From a virus, in IMG/VR virus record IMGVR_UViG_3300028388_002122, positions 1 to 30,166 of that record: a DNA stretch of 30,166 nucleotides, one strand, 5' to 3'. Position numbers and translations under genes: made by a program. Every line of letters begins with the position of its first letter. The first letter of the stretch is position 1. This document shows positions 12,213-20,095 of this stretch, piece after piece. The notes below the pieces were generated by a model, which saw only the letters and a program-made list of their open reading frames with translations, was not told the DNA's origin and searched no databases.

Positions 12213-12955
12213 TGTCTAATTATTTTGAAAACTTTCCTAAGGTTCTATATCTTTTTGGTAACGAAGAGCAGCCAGTTCTCTTTCAACAACTGACTAAGTA
12301 TGTTGATTTGGTCGATCAGTTAAAAGAAGATGCTGGCGCATATATTGAGTATGAGATCCGAGACGGAGATCGCCCTGATACACTTTCATACCGTCTGTAT
12401 GGTAAGAGCGAATACGACTGGACTTTCTTCTTGATGAACGAAAGACTGCGCGAAGTTGGATGGCCAAAAACGCTTGGGCAGTTGTATACATACGCACAGT
12501 CTACACTTTTTCCGAACTACACTGCGAAACTTGATGTTACAGCAGCAGACAGTGCGACGGTGCGTGGGCTTGCAGACAAATATCCTATCGGGCAAGCAGT
12601 GCTTGTGCAAGGTAGCAACGGGATTGTAATTCGTAAAAATCTGAATGTTGGTGAAATTACTCTTTCTTCTGATAGCGATATCACTGGCAAAACTGCAATG
12701 ACATACGACGACAGCGCGAATCTAAATCTTCTTGCGCTTGGCAATATCGTCTATGAATATCAAGGCACACACCACTACGAAAACGATTCAGGTGATTGGG
12801 TGGATTATTTTTATAGCAATGATCAAAAAATTCCTATCACAAACCTTGATTTTCTTATTGCTCAGAATGATGAAGCAAAACGAATCCGGATTATCAAGAA
12901 AGAATACATTGAAAAGGTTGTGGGTGAATTTAAGCGATTGCTTGAGAGGACTTAA
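12212..12955 (+). CDS. 53: gp53-like baseplate wedge protein
   Basis: 247 residues. The N-terminus (MSNYFENFPKVLYLF) and the block YEIRDGDRPDTLSYRLYG, then YDWTFFLMNERLREVGWP, are the gp53 signature, which contains a LysM-like fold. In T4, gp53 joins wedges to the hub and to neighbouring wedges. The C-terminal half (about 110-230) is beta-rich, with KIPITNLDFLIAQNDEAKRI near the end. Overlaps the gp48 stop and the next start by one base each (TAATG type), so translation is coupled. Confidence 0.85.
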   Translation: MSNYFENFPKVLYLFGNEEQPVLFQQLTKYVDLVDQLKEDAGAYIEYEIRDGDRPDTLSYRLYGKSEYDWTFFLMNERLREVGWPKTLGQLYTYAQSTLFPNYTAKLDVTAADSATVRGLADKYPIGQAVLVQGSNGIVIRKNLNVGEITLSSDSDITGKTAMTYDDSANLNLLALGNIVYEYQGTHHYENDSGDWVDYFYSNDQKIPITNLDFLIAQNDEAKRIRIIKKEYIEKVVGEFKRLLERT

Positions 12956-14319
12956 TGGCTCAGAACCAGTCACAGTTTGGTATACTTGAAGCGTCAATAA
13001 TCACATCTTCTACGAATAACGAAGACCGTGTTGTAGATGTTCGCGGTAATGTTTTAGAAGTTGTCTTCTATGAGAATCTTTACAAGCCCTATATTGACGC
13101 AACAATTGCAATCATCGACGACTTTGGTCTGCGCGACGCTTTATCCATTCAGGGCACAGAAAGATTAAAACTGGTTCTTGGGGATGCAGAAAAGCCCGAA
13201 GAGCCTGTTGCAGTAAAGTATTTCTTTTTCTCTAGAATTGCTGATGTTCAGCGCATGAACGAAAGATCAGAACTTCTTTTGATCAATCTGGTAGAAGAGC
13301 ATGTTTACATCGATTCGGTCAAGCAGTTTAGCCGTTCGTACACTGGCGAACTTGAAGATATCATTTCTACTATATCTGCGAACGAACTTGGCAAACAAGT
13401 TCAACAAGTCAACTTTGAAGGCTCGGTTCAAGGCACTCGCAAAATTATTGTACCATACATGAGCCCTCTTGAGTCTATACAGTGGCTGCGTGATCGTGCG
13501 ACAACGCGCACGGGTTCACCAATCTTTTTGTACAGTTCTCTTTACAGTGATAATCTGTTTATGTCTGATTTGGATTCTTTGTTAAAAGAACCTGTATTCA
13601 ATAATAAACTGCCGTTGAGATACACCAGCGCAACCGCAAGTGCAAGTGAGACAGAAGAGAATCTTCGCCCCTACTATGAAATTATTTCGTTCAAGCAAAC
13701 AAACTCAGAAGATACTCAAAGTCTATATGAGAATGGTGCAATAGGTTCGTACTATGCGAGCATTGATGCAGGAACAGGAACTGTGTCAGGCAGTCATATC
13801 TCTGTCCGAGATTTGATCGACGAGTTTTATACAAACGAACTTATTTCGCCCGACACTGTACAAACCATCTTTGATCCGTCGCTAGAAATTGACGGCAGAC
13901 TTTCGGATGAGTATAACTCTTTACATATTCATCAAGTGGTGTCTAGTGGAACCTACAATCAATTCAAAAGTTATCATGACGAAACTTCACTCTTAGATGC
14001 AAGCAACTCTGTGATTGAATCGCGTCTTAAGGTAAAGAATAAATTGATTCGTATGCTTTTGAAAAGAAATGTAATCGACATAGGCATGAACGGCTCTTTG
14101 TTCTTTGAAGGCAAGATGCCAGTGGGCAGAAGAATTCGTGTTCTGTTTCTGAATTCAAATGTTGAAGGCGATCTAAAAGACCCTACGAAGCAAATTGATC
14201 GTAGAAAGTCCGGCGACTATCTCGTGTTGGCAATTAATCATAGATTAGTTCAAGAAAAGCACACTGCTATTTTACGCATGAGCAAGTTAGGTGAACTACC
14301 AAAGGACTTTAGACTATGA
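12955..14319 (+). CDS. Baseplate hub protein, gp27-like
   Basis: 454 residues. It begins MAQNQSQFGILEASIITSST, then NVLEVVFYENLYKPYIDATI, typical of hub proteins whose first domain is a tube-like barrel. Other blocks: YMSPLESIQWLRDRAT, SPIFLYSSLY and, at the end, RRKSGDYLVLAINHRLVQEK. A hub protein of this size directly before a gp5-type OB-fold gene fits the gp27-gp5 pair of T4 (gp27 is 391 aa). I infer a trimeric hub ring. No close match to T4 gp27 is visible by eye, so the name rests on domain order and context. Overlaps the next gene by ATGA. Confidence 0.65.
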   Translation: MAQNQSQFGILEASIITSSTNNEDRVVDVRGNVLEVVFYENLYKPYIDATIAIIDDFGLRDALSIQGTERLKLVLGDAEKPEEPVAVKYFFFSRIADVQRMNERSELLLINLVEEHVYIDSVKQFSRSYTGELEDIISTISANELGKQVQQVNFEGSVQGTRKIIVPYMSPLESIQWLRDRATTRTGSPIFLYSSLYSDNLFMSDLDSLLKEPVFNNKLPLRYTSATASASETEENLRPYYEIISFKQTNSEDTQSLYENGAIGSYYASIDAGTGTVSGSHISVRDLIDEFYTNELISPDTVQTIFDPSLEIDGRLSDEYNSLHIHQVVSSGTYNQFKSYHDETSLLDASNSVIESRLKVKNKLIRMLLKRNVIDIGMNGSLFFEGKMPVGRRIRVLFLNSNVEGDLKDPTKQIDRRKSGDYLVLAINHRLVQEKHTAILRMSKLGELPKDFRL

Positions 14320-15185
14320 ATGTTTTAAGACCAATTCAAAAAGAATTTTATGGTGATGATTATCGTTGGTTCTTTGGCACCGTAGTTAATTCGCATCCGC
14401 CAGCAGGGCTTGAGGGTCGCGTAAAAGTTCGCATCTATGGTGTACACAATCCCGTCACAAATGAAATACCCGAGAAAGACTTGCCATGGGCTCAAGTGCT
14501 ACTACCTACAACTGAAGGGGGCGCGTCAGGCATCGGTCGTATTCCTCAGTTGATGGCTGGTGCATTTGTGTTCGGTGTATTTCTTGATGGTGTATCTTCA
14601 CAAACTCCTCTGATATTAGGCTCTTTGCCTCGTATCGAATTTCCCACTGCCATTCAAACTGGTCGTAATGTTTCGTTTCAAGATAAGTTTGAGTATGATC
14701 AAGAGCGTTTGCAAAATGTAGTGGCGCTTAAATTTAAAGACGATAAAGAAGCAAGCGCTAGTGTAGGTCTTCGCCGTCAGCAAGCGATGAAATTCTTTAT
14801 TGACAATGGGTATGAGTTGATTCAAGCCGCTGCATTGACTGGCGCAATTGAAGGTGTGTCTGGCTTTCAGACATACGACACTGAAGGCTCTGTAGATACC
14901 GTCGGCATTGTCAAGTGGAAAAACACCACTGCAGTCGGTAGTAGATTCGCCGAACTGCTACAATTTGCTGCACAGTATTCACCAAACTCTGACTGGAGAC
15001 TGTATTCGATCCAGTTGCAGTTTGTTGTTTTCGAATTACGCAATCGATTCAATCTGGTAAATAGCAAACTGATTGCCAGCACGGATATAAAAAGCGCAAG
15101 TGCAATCGTGAATCGTGAATATGTGAAGGGAACTAACCAGACAGACAATCTTGCTCTCAGAGCATACGAAGAGGTTCTTTCATAA
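14316..15185 (+). CDS. gp5-like hub protein: OB fold plus tail lysozyme-like domain
   Basis: 289 residues. Residues about 16-105 match the T4 gp5 OB fold: YRWFFGTVV, GRVKVRIYGVHNP, LPWAQVLLPTTEGGASGIGR, FVFGVFLDG and PLILGSLP. In place of T4 lysozyme, residues about 150-275 resemble the phage tail lysozyme fold (phi29 gp13 type): RQQAMKFFIDNGYELIQAAA, GAIEGVSGF, GIVKW, then QLQFVVFELRNRF. The usual catalytic Glu in GNxxxES is Val181 here (GAIEGVSG), with Glu179 two residues before, so activity is doubtful. No beta-helix is attached; that part is a separate gene (17086-18549). The OB fold should sit on the hub and lead the spike. Confidence 0.7.
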   Translation: MNVLRPIQKEFYGDDYRWFFGTVVNSHPPAGLEGRVKVRIYGVHNPVTNEIPEKDLPWAQVLLPTTEGGASGIGRIPQLMAGAFVFGVFLDGVSSQTPLILGSLPRIEFPTAIQTGRNVSFQDKFEYDQERLQNVVALKFKDDKEASASVGLRRQQAMKFFIDNGYELIQAAALTGAIEGVSGFQTYDTEGSVDTVGIVKWKNTTAVGSRFAELLQFAAQYSPNSDWRLYSIQLQFVVFELRNRFNLVNSKLIASTDIKSASAIVNREYVKGTNQTDNLALRAYEEVLS

Positions 15186-17089
15186 TGGCAAAGACTGAAT
15201 CACAGAAATTACAAGACACAGTAAAAGATGCGGCGACTTCTGTTGACACAAGCCAAATAGAATCTACTGCTACACAAGCACAAGACGCGCTAAAGAATTC
15301 TGTTGAGACAACCGTAGGTTCTGTCGCAGGGCAGGTAGAAGGCGGTGTTCAAAGTTTAACACAGAAGTTTGACAAGTATCAAGAAAAACTGAGCAATCTC
15401 ACCACAGAAGGTTTGATTGACGAAGGCGTTGAAAGCCTTGAAAACATGGCTACTGATTTTGTACAGCAGCAGGTCACAGGGCTTTTGTCCAAGTTTGGTT
15501 CTGCGGTCAATGTTACATTTAGCGAACCAGACTCAAACGGGATTGTTTATCCTATTGCAGCATCTCTTGACGAAGAAGGTGGTGTAAGTGGAACTGTCGC
15601 TGCAGTACTGCAGTTAATCACTGGTCTAGGCGTTGACACGGGCAATCTACAGAAGGCAATCGTCGAAGGTAGCCCACAAGGGATCATCGATGCAGGCAAA
15701 GATGTTCTGTCCGGTAAGATGGGCGCGTTCGACGGTGCAACTGCAATCAAGTCCCTTACAGAAACTGCGGTCACAAGCGTTACGGATGAACTTGAAACTA
15801 CTGTATCACAAGCGCTTGCGTCAAGTCAAAATGTAAACACAATTGTTAATAGCATTTCTGCTGTCAATGTTGATGGTGCTGGTAACCTTTTACTAACCAG
15901 AACACCTGTCACCTCTTCTCGCATTACTGATGGAAACACAGACAGCGCAGAGTTTAATACAGCGATTGCAAAGAACAAGACGAATCCTCTGAGCGATTTA
16001 AACTCTATTATTACTGACGCAAGAAATATTAAGCAGAATCTTAAAAAAGCAGAATCTGATTTAGAAAATCTAACTGGTGGCAAGAACGGTGCTGCAGTTC
16101 TTAATTCTGTTACGGGTGCAGCAAATGCTCGCACAGAATACACACAGAAAGGTGATGAATATCGTTCTTTGATTAAAAATCGTGTAGCAAAGGGTTCTGA
16201 AACTGGTATCATTCAAGGTATTAGCACAGAAGTTTTGACAGATGTTAAGAAACAGATTCGCGACTTTGCGCCTAGACTGACGGGTGAACAAGTTAATCAG
16301 GTCATCAATCTTGCTCAAGGTGATGCTGCTGATATTTCTACTGCAGTGCGTTTGCTGTTCGATGCAACAGGCAAACCTTTTGACACCATTCGCCAATTCG
16401 TCAAATCGATTGATACGACGATTGACAACGCAACGCGAGTATCACCAAACGAAGCAATCTTTGCTGAACCTTATGTTATAGGTTCTTTTCAAAACGAATG
16501 GCAGCAAGGTCAAGGCAATCCTGTGTTTCCTTATATTTCATCTATCGAAGAACTACAAGCAGAACTTCGTAATGTGGATCGCGAAGTCACAGAAGTTGTG
16601 GTACACTGGACAGAAACACACACAGACAAGAACATTGGTTCAGAAGAAATCAATAAATATCACCTAGACTTGGGGTTGAATGGCATTGGTTATCATTATG
16701 TCATTCGTCGCGATGGTTCTTTACAGCGAGGGCGCCCAATCAATATTGCAGGGCAACATGCACCCACCAACAATCACGATACGAGAAGTATTGGTATTGT
16801 GTTTGTAGGCGGTATTAATGTTCCGTCGGGTACGCCAAATCCAGGAAACTTTCTGTCGGTGCAGTCACTCACACGAAGCCAGTTGAATACCTTTGATCAC
16901 TTCTGTCGCTCTTTCTATGCAGTGTTCCCGGGTGGTCAGATTGTTGGTCACAGTGAGATTGACGAAGACGAAGTGGATCCAGGCTTTGAAGTTATTGACT
17001 ATGTTGCGAGCGTCTTTGGCAAAACATCTAAGTTTACAGACATACTGAATCAATCACCGTTGACGGTTGAAGAGATACTACAACAATGA
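15185..17089 (+). CDS. Tail-associated N-acetylmuramoyl-L-alanine amidase with long N-terminal structural part
   Basis: 634 residues. Residues 1-440 are Ala/Ser/Thr/Val-rich, helical, without membrane segments, probably a virion-assembly part. Residues about 460-625 form an Amidase_2 (T7 lysozyme/PGRP-like) domain: EVVVHWTET with His474, GYHYVIRRDGSLQRGRP, GQHAP (His525), RSIGIVFVGG, VGHSEID with His589 and VDPGF with Asp598. His474, His589 and Asp598 fit the zinc ligands of AmpD-type amidases. The enzyme would cut the bond between muramic acid and L-Ala during DNA injection. Placed between the OB-fold and beta-helix genes, with one-base and ATGA overlaps, it is likely a hub component that takes over wall opening. 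Start MAKTESQKLQDTVKDAATS. Confidence 0.82.
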   Translation: MAKTESQKLQDTVKDAATSVDTSQIESTATQAQDALKNSVETTVGSVAGQVEGGVQSLTQKFDKYQEKLSNLTTEGLIDEGVESLENMATDFVQQQVTGLLSKFGSAVNVTFSEPDSNGIVYPIAASLDEEGGVSGTVAAVLQLITGLGVDTGNLQKAIVEGSPQGIIDAGKDVLSGKMGAFDGATAIKSLTETAVTSVTDELETTVSQALASSQNVNTIVNSISAVNVDGAGNLLLTRTPVTSSRITDGNTDSAEFNTAIAKNKTNPLSDLNSIITDARNIKQNLKKAESDLENLTGGKNGAAVLNSVTGAANARTEYTQKGDEYRSLIKNRVAKGSETGIIQGISTEVLTDVKKQIRDFAPRLTGEQVNQVINLAQGDAADISTAVRLLFDATGKPFDTIRQFVKSIDTTIDNATRVSPNEAIFAEPYVIGSFQNEWQQGQGNPVFPYISSIEELQAELRNVDREVTEVVVHWTETHTDKNIGSEEINKYHLDLGLNGIGYHYVIRRDGSLQRGRPINIAGQHAPTNNHDTRSIGIVFVGGINVPSGTPNPGNFLSVQSLTRSQLNTFDHFCRSFYAVFPGGQIVGHSEIDEDEVDPGFEVIDYVASVFGKTSKFTDILNQSPLTVEEILQQ

Positions 17090-18549
17090 CAAATAAATTA
17101 GACGATCTAAAAGGTAGAGTCGATAATTTTGGCGAAGGGCAAGAAGAGACCGTTGGTGTACCTAACGAAGGCTTTGCTGACGCATCTGGCGAGTATCCGA
17201 ATCGTGATTACTTTTTTGGCACTAGCATCAACAAGGCAGCGCGTGGCGAGAAAGTAAACAAACTTGATCTAGGAGGCGGCGACTATGGCATACCTCTAGA
17301 TGTTCCTGATCAAAAGCCTTCGAAGTATCCCTATAATCAGGTCTCTGAATCACCTTCGGGTCATGTGATTGAGATTGATGATACGCCTGGCGCTGAGCGT
17401 GTATTGATCAAGCATCGAACAGGTGCGGGCGTAGAAATGCGCGCTGACGGTTCTGTGGTAATTGCATCGAAGAATCAGCGCATCGAAGTAACTGGCGGTG
17501 ATCAAACTACTATTGTTGAAGGAGAAGGTAATCTTGTTTACAAAGGAAATCTTAACCTTACCGTTACTGGCGATTTCAATTTGGATGTCGGTGGTAATTA
17601 TAATGTTAGTGTTGCCGGAGATAAATCTGAGGAAATCAAGGGACGACACACAAAAATAGTCGACCGTGATCAAAACTATACGATTCGTGGTGCGCGTGGT
17701 GAGCAGGTGGTCGGAATGGCGACCTCTACAGTGCTTGGCGACCAGAATCTAATTACAGCGGGCAATCTAAATCAGTTCACTCAAGGCAACACAGAAATTC
17801 TTGCGGGTGGTAATCTTATCACTACTGCAGTAAATGAATGGGTTGCGGCTGCGTCTACTGCGAATGTCACAGCGCGCCATGTAAGTGTGATTGGTCACAA
17901 GGGTACGATTGGTGGACCATTGATCGACCATTACGGAAAATCGTACGGAGGTTTTCCTGCAGGTATTACAAATCTTGCGACTTTCTACGGATCGCTTGTG
18001 GGTAAAGCAGCAGAGGCAATTCACGCAGACTATTCTATGTTTGCAGCACAGTCTGGTTTTGCAGTGAGTGCGGGTGCTGCTACGACAGCGCTAAGCGCCG
18101 GCAATCTTGGCGCAACTAAGCCGCCTATTGTCGTTCCTCCAGTGCCTGGGGTGATGCCGTTCATTCCCATTCCGCCAACTGCGCCAATTCCTAATCCTGG
18201 TATTGTCGAACTACAATTGTCGTCAAGCAACTACGGTATTCGAAATGTGTCTGTCGATCCAAAACTGAAGACTAAGATTCTTAAGTCTGATGACTACAGC
18301 GATCTATTCAACTTCGATCCTACCATTCATGAGATTCGTTCGAAGTTGCGCGATCCGCAACACTTTGCTAACGGCGGCTTTACAAGTTATCTTGTGTCCG
18401 AAGGTAAGTTGAACAAAGACTTTAAGAAGAACATGCCTAAGAATATTGGGCGCTCTGCATCAAAGACTGGTACGATTCGTTTTGGTGTAAATCTACTTGG
18501 TAATAATCCTGCTGACAATCGCAGCAAGCGCTTCAAGGTGAACAAATGA
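17086..18549 (+). CDS. gp5 C-terminal-like / VgrG-like beta-helix spike
   Basis: 487 residues. Residues about 84-126 contain VSESPSGHVIEIDDTPGAER and VLIKH, then AGVEMRADGSVVI, the strand pattern found where gp5 and VgrG spikes enter their triple beta-helix. Residues about 130-260 carry short repeats with VxG/GxxN steps (GNLNLTVTGDFNLDVGGNYN), as in the gp5C needle. A Pro-rich stretch (PPIVVPPVPGVMPFIPIPP) follows near 345-373 and a basic C-terminus ends KRFKVNK. It would form the membrane-piercing spike under the OB-fold protein. Overlaps both neighbours (ATGA). Confidence 0.82.
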   Translation: MTNKLDDLKGRVDNFGEGQEETVGVPNEGFADASGEYPNRDYFFGTSINKAARGEKVNKLDLGGGDYGIPLDVPDQKPSKYPYNQVSESPSGHVIEIDDTPGAERVLIKHRTGAGVEMRADGSVVIASKNQRIEVTGGDQTTIVEGEGNLVYKGNLNLTVTGDFNLDVGGNYNVSVAGDKSEEIKGRHTKIVDRDQNYTIRGARGEQVVGMATSTVLGDQNLITAGNLNQFTQGNTEILAGGNLITTAVNEWVAAASTANVTARHVSVIGHKGTIGGPLIDHYGKSYGGFPAGITNLATFYGSLVGKAAEAIHADYSMFAAQSGFAVSAGAATTALSAGNLGATKPPIVVPPVPGVMPFIPIPPTAPIPNPGIVELQLSSSNYGIRNVSVDPKLKTKILKSDDYSDLFNFDPTIHEIRSKLRDPQHFANGGFTSYLVSEGKLNKDFKKNMPKNIGRSASKTGTIRFGVNLLGNNPADNRSKRFKVNK

Positions 18550-19283
18550 GAATTCTAGTTGATCCAGAATATAATCCCGAGTTTCAATCTACGATTACTT
18601 CTGCTACGAAACTCGGTCCTGGTATTACATGTGCTAAGTTTCTTGGTGCAAGAGGATCGCGTACACAGTTCGAAAAACTGTATGCAGCAAACTTCTTTGG
18701 TGCACCTGATCTAAAACAGATTGCAAGAAATTTGGTCGTGCATGCAAACGCTATGAAAACAGTCATTGGCAATCCTACATTTTCTCAGCATCGTCTGGTT
18801 GTGTCAGAAGGTATCTACGAGCCTAACCCTAAGTTTGAAGTGCAAGAAGTTCCTGCAGGTTCTAAAGAAGCAGCAAAAAGATTAGCGAAAGCAAACCCGG
18901 GTGGTTCCTATGGAAACAGTTCGGATGGATGGGTCGCACGAATCCCTTTGTACATAGGTGAAAGACCGTCGAGTGGCGGTGTAAATGATTTAAGAAGAAC
19001 AGGACGCGCTATTGTTTATCAGTTGATTGACAAGAACGGTAAGACTGATCCGCGCAAAACATTTGATCTTGCGGTGTTCTGGAAAGACTATATCGATTAT
19101 GATCGATTGACTCTGGACTACGATACCTTTGATCCAAGCGGTGAATTGACTTGCCAAATCGTTTTGGAAATACCTGAAGTACCTGCTAGTTATGAAGTAC
19201 AGTTTGCATACAATCTGCAGACCACATACAACGGCGAACTTCAAACTAAAAATGAACTGCTAGAAATCCTTCCCGACGATTGA
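18546..19283 (+). CDS. Unknown baseplate-operon protein (245 aa)
   Basis: Starts MRILVDPEYNPEFQSTITSA with an ATGA overlap with the spike gene. It contains LGARGSRTQFEKLYAANFFG, a SSDGWVARIPLYIGERPSSG loop, and a beta-rich C-terminus (DLAVFWKDYIDYDRLTLDYD, LTCQIVLEIPEVPASYEVQF). No signal peptide or enzyme motif. The place between spike and gp25 suggests a hub or wedge component or an assembly factor. Family not recognised. The next late promoter starts directly after its stop codon. Confidence 0.65.
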   Translation: MRILVDPEYNPEFQSTITSATKLGPGITCAKFLGARGSRTQFEKLYAANFFGAPDLKQIARNLVVHANAMKTVIGNPTFSQHRLVVSEGIYEPNPKFEVQEVPAGSKEAAKRLAKANPGGSYGNSSDGWVARIPLYIGERPSSGGVNDLRRTGRAIVYQLIDKNGKTDPRKTFDLAVFWKDYIDYDRLTLDYDTFDPSGELTCQIVLEIPEVPASYEVQFAYNLQTTYNGELQTKNELLEILPDD

Positions 19284-19291
19284 TATAAATA
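19284..19291 (+). promoter_or_regulatory. T4-type late promoter before gp25
   Basis: Exact TATAAATA immediately after the stop codon of the upstream gene. Expected start near 19297, leader about 19 bases to the gp25 ATG at 19316. Only a weak AAGG precedes that start. Confidence 0.75.
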
Positions 19292-19315
19292 AAAAGAAAA
19301 GGTTTTACTACTTCT

Positions 19316-20080
19316 ATGTCCAAAATTTTCTCTACAGAAGATGGCAATCTAAACAGCAGTATTCGCGTCGTAAAAGAGCGCGTTTACTCTGATGTCGATT
19401 TGTCTTTGGATGCGAGAACATCTACCGATGGTGATGTTTTTCGAAAGACTGATGCTGCTTCTGTAAAGCAAGCGGTTAAGAACCTATTGCTTACAAATAG
19501 ATACGAAAAGCCTTATCGCCCACAGTACGGAGCAAATCTTCATGGGCTTTTGTTCGAACTTATGGACGATGATATTGGCGACGAAATCATCGACAGAGTT
19601 ACAAGTACAATCGAAAGATACGAGCCTAGAGCAAAAGTTCTGGGAGTTAAAGTTACAGCAACGCCAGATTTTAATGCAGTTACTGTAACAATTGAATTTA
19701 GAATTATTAGCACAAATGTTGTCGAGACGCTGAAGGTATCGTTAAACCCAACATTTGAATCTGCAGCAGCCGAAGACATTCCTACACTTCCTTTGGCTAC
19801 TACAGATGTTATTGTATATCAGGATATTATTCGTACAGAAACAAAACCTGAAGGTGAGAGACTTGCGACATTCAGAGGCGATTTGATTCGTCGCGACTTG
19901 CTGATTCCACCAGACGATGCGCTGCTAACAGATCCAGACGAAGATATGATTCAGTCTTTGTTCAATGGGCTTTTCGAAGGCGTATTACTTGTTGATGTAA
20001 ATGAGCCAGAAGGTCTTGTCACAGAGCCTGATGAGGATCAACTATTCTTGCAGTCTGGCACTGACTTCCTTGCAGCATAA
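19316..20080 (+). CDS. 25: gp25-like baseplate wedge protein with a C-terminal extension
   Basis: 254 residues. Residues about 25-145 are a gp25 domain: YSDVDLSLDARTSTDGDVFR, KQAVKNLLLTNRYEKPYRPQ, YGANLHGLLFE and the conserved RYEPRAKV, then VTVTIEFRI. In T4, gp25 (132 aa) sits in the wedge core and helps start sheath assembly. Residues about 150-254 are an extra acidic part not found in T4, with two like elements, LLTDPDED (203-210) and LVTEPDED (234-241). It is followed 15 bases later by gp6. Confidence 0.85.
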   Translation: MSKIFSTEDGNLNSSIRVVKERVYSDVDLSLDARTSTDGDVFRKTDAASVKQAVKNLLLTNRYEKPYRPQYGANLHGLLFELMDDDIGDEIIDRVTSTIERYEPRAKVLGVKVTATPDFNAVTVTIEFRIISTNVVETLKVSLNPTFESAAAEDIPTLPLATTDVIVYQDIIRTETKPEGERLATFRGDLIRRDLLIPPDDALLTDPDEDMIQSLFNGLFEGVLLVDVNEPEGLVTEPDEDQLFLQSGTDFLAA

Positions 20081-20095
20081 TTATCGGAGTAAAAA

